From assembly GCA_030673895.1 (NCBI GenBank), contig JAUTCR010000010.1, positions 1 through 64,000 of the forward strand: DNA of 64,000 nucleotides, given 5' to 3'. Under the pieces are notes generated by a model. That model was not told the origin of the DNA and searched no databases. It saw only the letters and a list, made by a program, of their open reading frames with translations. The position numbers and the translations under genes were made by a program. This DNA is from Verrucomicrobiota bacterium JB023. GTDB taxonomy: Bacteria > Verrucomicrobiota > Verrucomicrobiia > Verrucomicrobiales > Akkermansiaceae. This document shows, one piece after another, positions 26,387 to 35,526 of the stretch. Each line of letters begins with the position of its first letter. Position 1 is the stretch's first letter.

Positions 26387-26956
26387 ATGAAAAGAATTAC
26401 CCTACTGCTACTTGCTCTACTAGCCTCTGTGGCAGGACTGAGCGCGCAGATCGAAAGGAACACCACGATTAAAATCTCAATCGTCGGAGTTCCACCGAGT
26501 GAGCAGGCTCGCATCAACCAAAATTATCCCGTGGATTCCCAAGGGAACGTCCGCATGTGGGAAATTGGTAGTATCCGTGCTGCCGGTCTACAGCCCACGA
26601 CCTTGGCAAAAAGGATTGAGGCTGCCTATCGCAGTGCTCAAATCTACACCTCCCCAACCATCCTGATTGAAACGGGTTCGGCGAAGGAATCGCTCAATGA
26701 GCAAGTGACCGTGACCGGCAAAGTCAATCGTCCTGGGCCCATCCCTTGGGTGAAGGATATGACCCTCGCTCAGGCTATCGCAGCCGCAGGTGGGGTCAAT
26801 ACCTTCGGAACATCCAAGCGAGTGTATGTCTATCGCGAAGGTAAGAAGTATGAGTTGAGTCCCCGGACTAATGACCGGCACAAGCTCGAGCGCATCTACG
26901 CTGGCGACACTGTGGAAGTTGACCAAGTCAAGGCTTGGGAATCCGGTGGCGAGTAA
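26387..26956 (+). CDS. Polysaccharide export protein, Wza-like with SLBB domain
   Basis: The 189-residue protein has a signal peptide (KRITLLLLALLASVAGLSAQ) without a lipobox cysteine. A polysaccharide-export domain follows (VDSQGNVRMWEIGSIRAAGL), then one SLBB domain (VTVTGKVNRPGPIPW, AQAIAAAGGVNTFG, KRVYVYREG). It is much shorter than Wza (about 380 residues) and lacks the C-terminal amphipathic helix that forms the pore, so the outer-membrane channel may be the barrel protein upstream. It is cotranscribed with the kinase gene. Confidence 0.87.
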   Translation: MKRITLLLLALLASVAGLSAQIERNTTIKISIVGVPPSEQARINQNYPVDSQGNVRMWEIGSIRAAGLQPTTLAKRIEAAYRSAQIYTSPTILIETGSAKESLNEQVTVTGKVNRPGPIPWVKDMTLAQAIAAAGGVNTFGTSKRVYVYREGKKYELSPRTNDRHKLERIYAGDTVEVDQVKAWESGGE

Positions 26957-26984
26957 AAAGCCAGAACGACTATTTTGAGGAAAG

Positions 26985-27010
26985 CGGTCAGGCAGGAGCC
27001 TGGCCGTTTT
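26985..27010 (+). terminator. Probable terminator after the Wza-like gene
   Basis: CGGTCAGGC and GCCTGGCCG pair (9 bp, one G-T) around a 4-nt loop, followed by TTTT. It closes the kinase/export operon. Confidence 0.65.
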
Positions 27011-27051
27011 GCGTTAATGAGGGTGCCCTGTGTATCAACGGAGTAGCCATA

Positions 27052-27891
27052 TCAACGGAGTAGCTTTGTGATGATTTGTTGGGCTTGCCGGGCATAGGAG
27101 CTCCCAAAAAGAATGGCGTGATTGAGCAGGTGATAGAGATGGTACAGTTCGAGCCGCTCCTCGTCGCGGTCGGCATCCAGTGGCTGGCTTTGTGAATAGC
27201 TCCGATAGAAATCACTTGAGAACCCTCCGAAGAGTTGGCTCATGGCGATATCGACCAGCGAGTCCCCATAGTAGCAGGCAGGATCGTAGATCACTGGCGT
27301 CTCATCATCGAGGCAGGCAGCATTCCCGCCCCAGAGATCGCCGTGGAGAAGAGAATAGCGGGGCGAGTGAGGCAGAAGTTCGGGAAGTCGGGCGAGCAAT
27401 TCTCTTCTTCCTTCGAATTCGATGTCAGACTGGGCTGCTAGTGTGAAGAGGTGACCAAGGCGCTGTTCCTTCCAAAAGGTGACCCAATTCGGGCGCGAGC
27501 CATTTGGCTGGGGAGTGGCTCCGATGAAGTTATCCCGTTCGAATCCAGGAAGCGACTGTTCGACTTGGTGGAGACTGGCAAGTTGAGTCCCCAGTTCTCT
27601 TTCCGCCTTCGATGTCAGAGGGCGTAGAGGAAGGTATTCGAGGAGGAGATATGAATGAGATTGAAAGCGGTCCGTCGCGACGACACAGGGGACGCGGACC
27701 GTCTTGGTGGCTGCGATAGCTTCGAGATTGAAGGCTTCAGCCTCAAAATTGGCGGCAAAATCGCGGTCGTTGATTTTCAGGAAATAATCCCCGCAGCGAT
27801 AGCTTTGGCTAATATTTCCGCCACCTACGAGTTGAGGAGACCCAAGCCTCACGCGATGCTGTCGCTCAATCTCTTCAATAAGAGCTTTCAT
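27052..27891 (-). CDS. Fructosamine/ketosamine kinase family protein
   Basis: The chosen ATG (27891) overlaps the stop of the upstream phosphatase gene in an ATGA, the usual sign of translational coupling; the track start at 27930 is an upstream extension. The protein is about 279 residues with the FN3K/aminoglycoside-phosphotransferase-like fold: a nucleotide loop (LVGGGNISQSY), YFLKIND with the ATP lysine, and the catalytic LLHGDLWGGNA followed by VIYDPACYYGD. It may phosphorylate sugar adducts on amines (deglycation) or a small sugar-amine. Coupling to a phosphatase gene is recurrent in bacteria. Confidence 0.87.
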   Translation of the reverse strand: MKALIEEIERQHRVRLGSPQLVGGGNISQSYRCGDYFLKINDRDFAANFEAEAFNLEAIAATKTVRVPCVVATDRFQSHSYLLLEYLPLRPLTSKAERELGTQLASLHQVEQSLPGFERDNFIGATPQPNGSRPNWVTFWKEQRLGHLFTLAAQSDIEFEGRRELLARLPELLPHSPRYSLLHGDLWGGNAACLDDETPVIYDPACYYGDSLVDIAMSQLFGGFSSDFYRSYSQSQPLDADRDEERLELYHLYHLLNHAILFGSSYARQAQQIITKLLR

Positions 27892-28355
27892 GAGGGTAGT
27901 CGGCCGAGCTCGCGAAGAATTCCCTCGCATCCGTCGAGCATGAGGTCGGCAACCAGTTCAAAGCCTTCTTGTCCTCCATAATAGGGGTCCGGGACCTCCT
28001 TAAGATCAAAGCTGGTGCAATAGTCCGTGAAGGGCCGGATCGTCGCGCGGTGCTGGTCATTCTGGCTGAGATGAAGAATATCAACCCGATTCTAATCGTC
28101 CATCGGAAGGATAAGATCGAAATCTTCGAAATCGCTTTTTGCGAACTGACGGGCGTTTCCCTCTACGGAAATGCCGCGTTTTTCGAGAGTCTCCGACATC
28201 CTGGGATCTGGCGATTTACCGATATGATAGCCAGCGGTTCCGGCTGAATCGATTTCCAAGTCGCTGATTCCGTGTTTGTTGAGCAGATGTCGCATGGTGT
28301 TCTCGGCGGCGGGAGAGCGGCAGATATTTCCGAGACAGACAAAGAGGATTCTCAC
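27888..28355 (-). pseudogene. Low-molecular-weight protein-tyrosine phosphatase interrupted by an in-frame TAG
   Basis: The reading frame codes for a complete Wzb-like phosphatase of 155 residues except that codon 88 is TAG (28092-28094). The N-terminal part carries the P-loop VCLGNICRSPAAE. After the stop the same frame continues without any shift through FDLKEVPDPYYGGQEGFELV, which includes the general-acid aspartate in DPYYGG, and ends at a TGA overlapping the kinase start. One C-to-T change (CAG to TAG) would explain it. The truncated 87-residue product lacks the general acid and should be inactive. A sequencing error or nonsense suppression are alternatives. Confidence 0.9.
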
Positions 28356-28476
28356 GCGGAGAGCTTTACCGCCACGGGTTTCCGTTCAATCCCATTTGCG
28401 AATTCTGGTAAGAATCACCCCTTCCTTCCTCGATTTTCCGATTGCCCTTTTTTTCATACCGGTCCACTTCAACCCA

Positions 28477-29772
28477 ATGAAAGCTCCCGAACTCCTAGCC
28501 CCTGCGGGCTCCATGGAAATGATGCGCGCCGCCTACCAATACGGTGCCGATGCCGTCTACGCGGGGCTGCCCCGCTACAGCCTGCGCGTCCGCAACAACA
28601 CCTTCAAAAATGTGGCTGCGCTGAAGGAAGGAATCGATGAGGCCCACGCCCAAGGAAAAACCTTCTTCGTCGTCTGCAACTCCCTTCCCCACAACCCGAA
28701 GATCCGGAGCTTCAAGAAAGACATGGCTCCGATCATCGATTTGAAGCCCGACGCGCTCATCATGGCGGATCCCGGGCTCATTGACATTGTCCGCAACGAG
28801 TGGCCGGACATGCCGATTCACCTTTCCGTGCAGGCGAATACGCTCAATTTTGCAGCGGTCAAGTTTTGGGCCAAGCAAGGCATTGAGCGCGTGATTCTTT
28901 CACGCGAACTTACCCTCGATGAGGTCGCCGAGATTCGGCAGGAATGCCCCGAAACGGAGATCGAAGTCTTCGTCCACGGTGCTCTCTGCATCGCCTACTC
29001 GGGCCGTTGCCTCCTTTCCGGATACTTCACCAAGCGCGATGGCAACCAAGGAGCCTGCACCAATTCTTGTCGTTGGAAATACCAGCTGCACGACAACCAA
29101 TCCGTGCAAGTCCCTGCCGGGCGATACGAAGACCCTGATGCGGATCAGTTCCTTCTCGAGGAGAGCGAGCGCCCCGGTGAATTCATGCCGATTGAAGAGG
29201 ACGAGCACGGCACCTACATCCTCAACTCAAAGGACCTCCGGGCCGCCGAGCACGTGCCGCGTCTGATGGAGATCGGAGTGGATTCCCTCAAGATCGAAGG
29301 CCGCACCAAGAGCGCCTACTATGCCGCCCGGGCTTGCCAAGCTTACCGCAAGGTCATTGATGACGTCATGGCGGGGAATGGCTTTGACCCTCAGGTGTTG
29401 TCCGACCTTGAGGGCCTTGCCAACCGCGGATACACGGGTGGTTTCTTCCAGCGACACGCTGCTGCGGATTACCAAAACTACGTCGATAGTCACAGCCTTG
29501 CCCGCAGTGGCCGCTACGTGGCCAAGCTCATTGGCTGGGATGAGGAGCGTGGCCTTGTGGAAGCATTGGTCAAAAACCGATTCGATCTGGGCGATACTTT
29601 GGAAGTCCTCGTCCCGAACGGAAACTTCAAGCAGGAGATCAAGCGGATGGAGGATAAGAACGGCAATGCAATCACCGTGGCCCCTGGCGATCCTCACCAT
29701 GTCTGGATCGACCTGCCGAGAACGGCCATCGGCGCCTATTGCTCCAAAGTGGAGGTTCCTGCCGAGGCCTGA
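28477..29772 (+). CDS. trhP: Peptidase U32-family tRNA hydroxylation protein (TrhP/YegQ-like)
   Basis: The track ORF starts at 28276, but ATG 28477 begins MKAPELLAPAGSMEMMRAA, the canonical N-terminus; the longer form overlaps the phosphatase antisense. The protein is then 431 residues. The U32 signature EVFVHGALCIAYSGRCLLSGY and cysteines in NQGACTNSCRWKY are present. TrhP is needed for prephenate-dependent 5-hydroxyuridine formation at position 34 of tRNAs. The C-terminal beta-barrel (LGDTLEVLVPNGNF) is also present. It appears monocistronic. Confidence 0.88.
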   Translation: MKAPELLAPAGSMEMMRAAYQYGADAVYAGLPRYSLRVRNNTFKNVAALKEGIDEAHAQGKTFFVVCNSLPHNPKIRSFKKDMAPIIDLKPDALIMADPGLIDIVRNEWPDMPIHLSVQANTLNFAAVKFWAKQGIERVILSRELTLDEVAEIRQECPETEIEVFVHGALCIAYSGRCLLSGYFTKRDGNQGACTNSCRWKYQLHDNQSVQVPAGRYEDPDADQFLLEESERPGEFMPIEEDEHGTYILNSKDLRAAEHVPRLMEIGVDSLKIEGRTKSAYYAARACQAYRKVIDDVMAGNGFDPQVLSDLEGLANRGYTGGFFQRHAAADYQNYVDSHSLARSGRYVAKLIGWDEERGLVEALVKNRFDLGDTLEVLVPNGNFKQEIKRMEDKNGNAITVAPGDPHHVWIDLPRTAIGAYCSKVEVPAEA

Positions 29773-29866
29773 GATGGCTTCCATTTCCCTTCTCCCGGGC
29801 CGGATGATTGTCCGGAGAAAATAAAAAAGTTGTCACCGACGCCCTCGTTCATTGCTCTAGTCAGTA

Positions 29867-32551
29867 ATGATCGGGCAGTCGGATGTTTCCAAGGAGGTTG
29901 AGCTGGTGTCTCGGGCGCGGGCCGGAGATGCGCGGGCGTATGTCGAATTGGTCGAGCGCTACCAAGGTCTGGTTTCAGCAGTCACCTTGTCGGTATTGGC
30001 AGATCGGACCTTGAGCGAAGACGCTGCCCAAGAGGCATTTCTCAGCGCATGGAAGGCGCTGCCGAATCTCCGGGAGCCGTCGAAGTTCCGTCCTTGGCTG
30101 ACTGCGATTGCCCGGCGAGCGGCCTTGAAGGGCTTATCAATGAGAGCGCAACGGGCCGACGACGAATTGACAGAAAGAGCGGATCAAAGGCTGGGGCCAG
30201 ACGAGATGGCCGCCCGGGGTGATGACCTGGCTTTCGTTCTGTCTTCGCTGAAGACCTTGCCGGAAGCCTACCGCACCCCGTTGATTCTTTTCTACCGCGA
30301 AGGGCATTCAGTGGCGAAGGTGGCAGAGTCGTTAGGCATGAAGCCTAGTGCGGTGAAGCAGAGACTGAAGCGCGGGCGCGAGATGTTGCGCGACAAAGTG
30401 GAGTCGCGTCTCTCCTCGGCGTTGCGGCGCACGGCGCCCGGGACGGCTTTCACGGCGGCAGTGGCAGCTGCACTGGGTCAAATGGGGGGAGCGGGTTCGG
30501 CTGCGGCGGCAGGATTGGGAGAAGTTTTTGTCACCTCCGGGTCATCTGCTGCCACTACATCGGTAGTAACTGGTGCAACGATGACGACTTCAAAATTTTC
30601 AGCAATTACGGCGACGGTCCTTTTAGCGGCCGGACTTCCACTAGGCTATGGAGCGAGCAAGTTGATGCAGGAAGCGGCTTCCTCGTCCCAACTCGCTGGT
30701 AGTAGAACGACCCCGCATGAGGTAACGCTCGACGAACTCCGGGGGAGGCCTCTGCCGCCTAGCCGCGTTGTCGATGAGTGGCGGCGACTGGTTGCAAAGC
30801 ATGGTAAGGCACCTTCCTCGATGGCAGGCATTCGAGATGAGGTAGAAACCTTTCCTGATGGATTCTTGAAAGATGCACTCACTACCACCCTCTTCACCAC
30901 TTGGGTAAGAATCGATCCGGAGGGTGGATTCACTGTCTTGAGCGAGGATGGGGATTGGCCGGAGAAATATTTGTTTACGGAGGAGTGGATCAAGGCCGAT
31001 GCCAGCCGGGCGATGGAAGCAATTGTGTCTTCCGGAAATGAGAATTGGATCACTTCTACCGGCAAAATACTTGGTGGACGAGATCCTAATGTCTTCAGCG
31101 ACTATCTGGAGCAGTTCAACTTTAAAATAGGACTTACGACGGGGGCCAATCGGGGGCTTGAGCGGGCCGCGGAGTTGGCTCCCCACCGAATCCTCGAGGC
31201 CGCTCTGGCAATGGATGAGGGCGAAGCCAAAGGGGGCGTTCTGAACGCAGCGATCAAAGGCTGGGCGAAGAGGGAGCCTCAAGATGCGTTGGCTTGGATT
31301 CAGGAAAATCCAAGTGAGGACGGCATCGTGCAACGGGATCGTTTGTTTTCAATTGTCAACGGATGGACGGAGAAAGACGCCGATAGCTTCCTTAAGGCCT
31401 TACCCAAATTGTTAAAGGGAGAGTTGCCAGAGGGCTGGATGACCAAAAAGGAACTCCGGACAAGGTGGGTCACGATGGCGTTGGCGAAAGTAGCCAAGGA
31501 TGACTTCCCGAAAGCCATTCGCTACTTGGGAGAGAACCGAGACGACCTGCGATTTGAGAGTGTGGCTCCCGAACTCAATCAACTGATCCTTGAAAGAATG
31601 GCGGTTGCTCCGCGGGAAACGCTTGTCTTGCTCGAGATGGAGGGGCTCATGAATGAGGGGGAACGAATTTTTTCGAACCTTTCCTATTCTAACAAAGATT
31701 TTCGACCAAACTTCGAGGAGCTTTGTGAGACTTTGCATGAACTCGGAGAGAGCAAGGGGAAGAAGGCGCTTGTGCAGAGCTTGTCGATGATGCTCGTGCG
31801 GCAGTCCGAAGAGGACGCGGTCAAGCTGGTGGACAGTGCTGCTCACGGGAAGAATTACGAGCAGCTTAAGGACAGGGTGGTCTCAAGCTTAATGAGAAAC
31901 GATGTTACTTACAAACGGTTGATTGAGCTTGAGAGGAAATTTCCTCACTGGGCAAATAACTTCAAGAGTCATGCTCTGGAAGAGAATGCCTCGGGCTTCC
32001 GAAGATACCCGGGGCAACCTCGTCAGGCCGTTGAGCTTTCGACTTGGATACCGGTCTTTGAAGAGTTGATGGAGAGCGGCTACTATACGGGATATGATGA
32101 GTATATTCTTTTTAGGCCGGTCTTCGGGCTTGGACCTGCCTACCTTGCCCAGGATCCCGATGCGGCGATACGATGGATGAACGAGGTTACTGAGGGCGCG
32201 ATGAAAGAGTCTCTTCAGCAGGACTTACTTGGCCAGACCGTCGCTTCCTGGATGGGTGAGGAAAGTGAACAGGCTCTCACTTGGCTGCATGAGCAGGACT
32301 GGTCGAGCTGGCATCCCGACTTTTTGGGATCGGTTTGTTACGAGGCGACTCGCTTGAAAGGAGAACCCCATTTGTTCTGGGAACTCTTCGCATCGATTGA
32401 AGGAGAGGAAAGGCGGCAAAGCGCAATCTGGACCTTGCAAGAAAATCGGGATGCTCAGCAAATCCGGATGGAAATGGATGGGCTGAATCTGACGCCAGCG
32501 GAGAGGCAGGAGATCGACCGCTACCTGAACGTAGAACTCATTGAGCAATGA
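29867..32551 (+). CDS. ECF sigma factor fused to a membrane segment and a long repeat-containing C-terminal domain
   Basis: The 894-residue protein begins with an ECF sigma factor: sigma region 2 at about 10-90 (VELVERYQGLV, DAAQEAFLSAWKAL, FRPWLTAIARRAA) and region 4 at about 125-180 (LPEAYRTPLILFYREGHS, KPSAVKQRLKRGREML). A low-complexity Ala/Gly/Ser/Thr linker leads to one hydrophobic segment near 245-265 (ITATVLLAAGLPLGYG). The remaining 620 residues are helical with recurring WxxxxPxxAxxWl-type units such as WAKREPQDALAWIQENP. The topology implies a membrane-tethered sigma factor with an extracytoplasmic sensor. The stop overlaps the next start (ATGA). I know no characterised homologue. 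Confidence 0.85.
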   Translation: MIGQSDVSKEVELVSRARAGDARAYVELVERYQGLVSAVTLSVLADRTLSEDAAQEAFLSAWKALPNLREPSKFRPWLTAIARRAALKGLSMRAQRADDELTERADQRLGPDEMAARGDDLAFVLSSLKTLPEAYRTPLILFYREGHSVAKVAESLGMKPSAVKQRLKRGREMLRDKVESRLSSALRRTAPGTAFTAAVAAALGQMGGAGSAAAAGLGEVFVTSGSSAATTSVVTGATMTTSKFSAITATVLLAAGLPLGYGASKLMQEAASSSQLAGSRTTPHEVTLDELRGRPLPPSRVVDEWRRLVAKHGKAPSSMAGIRDEVETFPDGFLKDALTTTLFTTWVRIDPEGGFTVLSEDGDWPEKYLFTEEWIKADASRAMEAIVSSGNENWITSTGKILGGRDPNVFSDYLEQFNFKIGLTTGANRGLERAAELAPHRILEAALAMDEGEAKGGVLNAAIKGWAKREPQDALAWIQENPSEDGIVQRDRLFSIVNGWTEKDADSFLKALPKLLKGELPEGWMTKKELRTRWVTMALAKVAKDDFPKAIRYLGENRDDLRFESVAPELNQLILERMAVAPRETLVLLEMEGLMNEGERIFSNLSYSNKDFRPNFEELCETLHELGESKGKKALVQSLSMMLVRQSEEDAVKLVDSAAHGKNYEQLKDRVVSSLMRNDVTYKRLIELERKFPHWANNFKSHALEENASGFRRYPGQPRQAVELSTWIPVFEELMESGYYTGYDEYILFRPVFGLGPAYLAQDPDAAIRWMNEVTEGAMKESLQQDLLGQTVASWMGEESEQALTWLHEQDWSSWHPDFLGSVCYEATRLKGEPHLFWELFASIEGEERRQSAIWTLQENRDAQQIRMEMDGLNLTPAERQEIDRYLNVELIEQ

Positions 32552-34257
32552 ACAAGAATTGGATCTATGCTACGGTGTTTGTCGTAGCTGTGCTTTTAGG
32601 AGTGGGATGGCATGACTCCACGAAAGATAGCAACCCGGAAGACCTTTTGGCGGGCTCCCTTCCGACCAAGTCGAGCCGGAGGGTGTTGTCTGCGAAGCGT
32701 GAGCAAGAGGTAGCCGGATTGACCCGGCTTCAACAGGAAGAAGGGGGGGAGGAAAGTTGGCTGCGCTGGTTGGCGGAGCTGGAGAACGCGACCTTGGCTG
32801 ACATGCCTCGATTCGTCAGTCATGTCCCTGACCATGGACCGGCTCGTGATCTGGTGGTCGAGCGGTGGCTCGATCTGGGTCCGGACGAGGCGATCGACTA
32901 CTTCCAGAAGAAGTTCGCTGCGGGAGAGATGGGAGCGGGAATGCTCGATCCCGATGTTCAGTTCGTGGCGATTTTGTTTGACGCTTGGGCGAAGCGGGAC
33001 TTGGACGGAGCCATTGCTGCTCTGGAGGCAATGGAAGCCTTTCCGTTTCTGGAAAAGAGAATTGCGAGGCTTGCTGAATTGCTGGCGGGCAAGGAGCCGG
33101 AGCGAGCCATTCGTTTGGCAATGAGGCACAACGTCCATCGGAGCGGCCGAACCTTTTTGGTCAGAGGCGGTCGACTACGAGATTGGATCCAGCGTGACCC
33201 AGAGACGGTAGCAGAGCTGATCTTCGCGTGGGGCCGAGAGGATTATGCGTTGAAGGACCTGGCCAAGCATTGGGGTGCGTCCAGCCCGAAGGACGCGATA
33301 GCTTTCGGGCTGGCAAGAGGCGGAAGTAATGCGCAGGAGTTCGTGGACGAGGTCTTCCAAAGCTGGGCGAGGAGAAATTATGGTGAGGCGGCGCAGTGGT
33401 TGAGTGACGAGGCAAGTGACGAAGAGGCTTCTCTCTTTACGGCTCCTCTCGTCGGAGTATGGGGAGAGTCGGATCCCCAAGCGGCGTTGGGGTGGTGCGA
33501 GGAGAATTTGGAAGGAATGCCCCTGGTCGAATCGGTGGGGCGCTTGGTGATTGGTTCAGTGGATTCCAAGGGCGTGAGCGCAGGGGACTTGTTAGCACGC
33601 ATCGACGATGAGAGAGTGCATCGGGAGGTGGCCGTTCGCTTGGCCCACTCGCTTTGGGGCAAGGGACTTGACGAAGAGGGAGCGAAGTTGGTGGAAGAGC
33701 GGCTCGCCTGGTTCGATCACATCCGGGAACCGCAAACTTGGGAGAGGATTATTCCGAATCTTACGCTACTAGGTGAATACGAGGCGGGAGCCAAGTGGTT
33801 TCGTGAGTTCGTCGAAAGAGAAGAGGCCGCGCAACTCGGGCGGTATGCGTCCGAGTCTCTCCTATTGGGGATTGCCGGTCAGGGTGATTATGCAGGGTCG
33901 TTGGCAGCGGTGGAACTCATGAACAAGCCGCATCAAGAGGAACTGTATGCGTCCCTTTTCTCGGGTTGGGTGAAGCGTGAACCGGAGGCGGCGGCGGACT
34001 GGCTTGAGAACCTTGATGGAACCGATTCCCGCCGAGCGCATCTCGGAATGGATTTGGCGCAGAGATTCTTCTATCTCGTGAATCGTCATCCTCAGGATCA
34101 CGACACCGTAGCCAGTCTGGCTAAGACTGTGGATCCAGCCTTCCGTCAATTGGTTATAGACAGCTTGAGGCGCCAGCAGGCCAATTCGGCAAGTTCCTTG
34201 CGGACTGATGGGACGGAGGTTGACTTTGATATGATGATTGAAGCCTTGTCTGATTGA
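32548..34257 (+). CDS. Membrane-anchored repeat protein translationally coupled to the sigma-repeat fusion
   Basis: The 569-residue protein has one N-terminal membrane segment (IYATVFVVAVLLGVGW) and an extracytoplasmic helical domain with the same type of repeat as the C-terminus of its upstream neighbour: GPDEAIDYFQKKF, WAKRDLDGAIAALEAM, WGASSPKDAIAFGLARGG, WGESDPQAALGWCEEN and WVKREPEAAADWLENL. The start codon overlaps the sigma gene stop in ATGA, so the two are made together, probably in fixed ratio. It lacks a sigma or anti-sigma motif. A partner or regulator of the tethered sigma factor is the simplest idea; function is unknown. Confidence 0.8.
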   Translation: MNKNWIYATVFVVAVLLGVGWHDSTKDSNPEDLLAGSLPTKSSRRVLSAKREQEVAGLTRLQQEEGGEESWLRWLAELENATLADMPRFVSHVPDHGPARDLVVERWLDLGPDEAIDYFQKKFAAGEMGAGMLDPDVQFVAILFDAWAKRDLDGAIAALEAMEAFPFLEKRIARLAELLAGKEPERAIRLAMRHNVHRSGRTFLVRGGRLRDWIQRDPETVAELIFAWGREDYALKDLAKHWGASSPKDAIAFGLARGGSNAQEFVDEVFQSWARRNYGEAAQWLSDEASDEEASLFTAPLVGVWGESDPQAALGWCEENLEGMPLVESVGRLVIGSVDSKGVSAGDLLARIDDERVHREVAVRLAHSLWGKGLDEEGAKLVEERLAWFDHIREPQTWERIIPNLTLLGEYEAGAKWFREFVEREEAAQLGRYASESLLLGIAGQGDYAGSLAAVELMNKPHQEELYASLFSGWVKREPEAAADWLENLDGTDSRRAHLGMDLAQRFFYLVNRHPQDHDTVASLAKTVDPAFRQLVIDSLRRQQANSASSLRTDGTEVDFDMMIEALSD

Positions 34258-34287
34258 CTCGGAGAGACCGGAACGAGGTCGAGCGAA

Positions 34288-34319
34288 CAAAAAAGCCGCA
34301 CCTTGCAGAGAAGGGCGGC
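34288..34319 (-). terminator. Rho-independent terminator of the fabV gene
   Basis: On the minus strand GCCGCC...GCGGC forms a short GC stem with a 15-nt loop followed by TTTTTT. It lies about 30 nt past the fabV stop. Confidence 0.65.
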
Positions 34320-34347
34320 CTGGTGAGGGTGCTTGGGGTTGTTCGCT

Positions 34348-35526
34348 TCAGCTCTGGCTGGGAAGGGGGAGGTCGACGTCGACATCCGCATCGTAGTCCA
34401 CCCCCGGGAGTCCGAAGCCGAAGAGTTGGAGAAAGTTTTCTTGGTAACCCTCGAAGTCGGAGAGTTCGCGAAGGTTCTCGCTGGTGACTGTGGGCCAGAT
34501 TTCAGCAACTTCGCCCTGGACGTCCGCTTCCATTTCCCAGTCGTCGATTCGGATGCGGCCTTCTTCGTCGAGTGGCAGATCCTCTCCGTAGAGGCGATCA
34601 TTGAAGAGGCGGACGGCTTGTTCGATGCAGTCCTCGTGCTTGCCCTTTGCCTTCATCACCTTGAAGAGGATGGAGATGTAGAGTGGGACGACAGGGATGG
34701 CGGAGCTGGCTTGTGTGACCACCGCCTTGTTCACCGAGACGAGAGCCTGGCAATCGTAGGCGTTGGTGATGGCCTCGGCCGCGCGTTCCACATCCTTTTT
34801 GGCCGCACCGATTGTTCCGTTGGTGTAAACAGGCCAAGTGATTTCCGGCCCGATGTAGGAGTAGGCGACGGACTTGGCGCCCGGCGCGAGCGCATCGGCC
34901 TCGGCGAGGGCCTTCATCCAGAGCTCCCAGTCTTCACCGCCCATCACTTTGATGGTTTGGTCGATTTCTTCCTGGGTGGCGGGCTCGATGGATACCTCGC
35001 TCACCTCGCCCTTGTCGGTATCGAGGGTGCGATTGGTGTAGGTCTCACCGGTGGGCTTGAGACAGGACTTGTAAGTCTCTCCCGTCTCGGGGTCGGTCCG
35101 GCGGGGGGAGGCGAGGCTGTAGATGACGAGGTCCACCTGACCAAGGTCTTCCTTGATGCGCTTGATGGTCTCTTCTTTGATTTCGTTGGAGAAGGCGTCG
35201 CCGTTGATGCTCTTGGCGTAGAGGCCGGCCTCGTGGGCTGCCTTCTCGAAGGCGACCGAGTTATACCAACCGGCGCTGGCGGGCTTGCCGTTTTGCGAGG
35301 GGCGCTCGAAGAAGACACCGAGGGTGGCTGCGTCGTGACTGAAGGCAGCAGCAATGCGGGAGGACAGGCCGTAGCCAGTGGAGGCTCCGATCACGAGGAC
35401 CTTCTTGGGGCCGCCTTCCATCTTGGCGGCTCGGGCAATTTCAATTTCCTTGGCGACTCTGGCTTCGCAGCCAACCGGGTGGGCGGTCACGCAGACAAAT
35501 CCGCGGATGCGAGGTTTAACGATCAT
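34348..35526 (-). CDS. fabV: Trans-2-enoyl-ACP/CoA reductase, FabV type
   Basis: The track ORF begins at 35757, but ATG 35526 (MIVKPRIRGFVCVTAHPVGC) is the standard FabV N-terminus and gives 392 residues. It performs the last reduction of fatty acid elongation using NADH. Evidence: the nucleotide motif VLVIGASTGYGLSSRIAAAF, VDLVIYSLASPRR, and the FabV active site Y-x8-K in YTNGTIGAAKK. FabV enzymes are naturally triclosan-tolerant as a family property. It is monocistronic with its own terminator and divergent from the AAA+ gene. Confidence 0.93.
   Translation of the reverse strand: MIVKPRIRGFVCVTAHPVGCEARVAKEIEIARAAKMEGGPKKVLVIGASTGYGLSSRIAAAFSHDAATLGVFFERPSQNGKPASAGWYNSVAFEKAAHEAGLYAKSINGDAFSNEIKEETIKRIKEDLGQVDLVIYSLASPRRTDPETGETYKSCLKPTGETYTNRTLDTDKGEVSEVSIEPATQEEIDQTIKVMGGEDWELWMKALAEADALAPGAKSVAYSYIGPEITWPVYTNGTIGAAKKDVERAAEAITNAYDCQALVSVNKAVVTQASSAIPVVPLYISILFKVMKAKGKHEDCIEQAVRLFNDRLYGEDLPLDEEGRIRIDDWEMEADVQGEVAEIWPTVTSENLRELSDFEGYQENFLQLFGFGLPGVDYDADVDVDLPLPSQS

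Noticed and set aside
28092-28094. TAG recoding (pyrrolysine or other) in the phosphatase
   Set aside because: TAG ends other ordinary genes in the window, and there are no pyl genes or recoding element visible; a point mutation is simpler.
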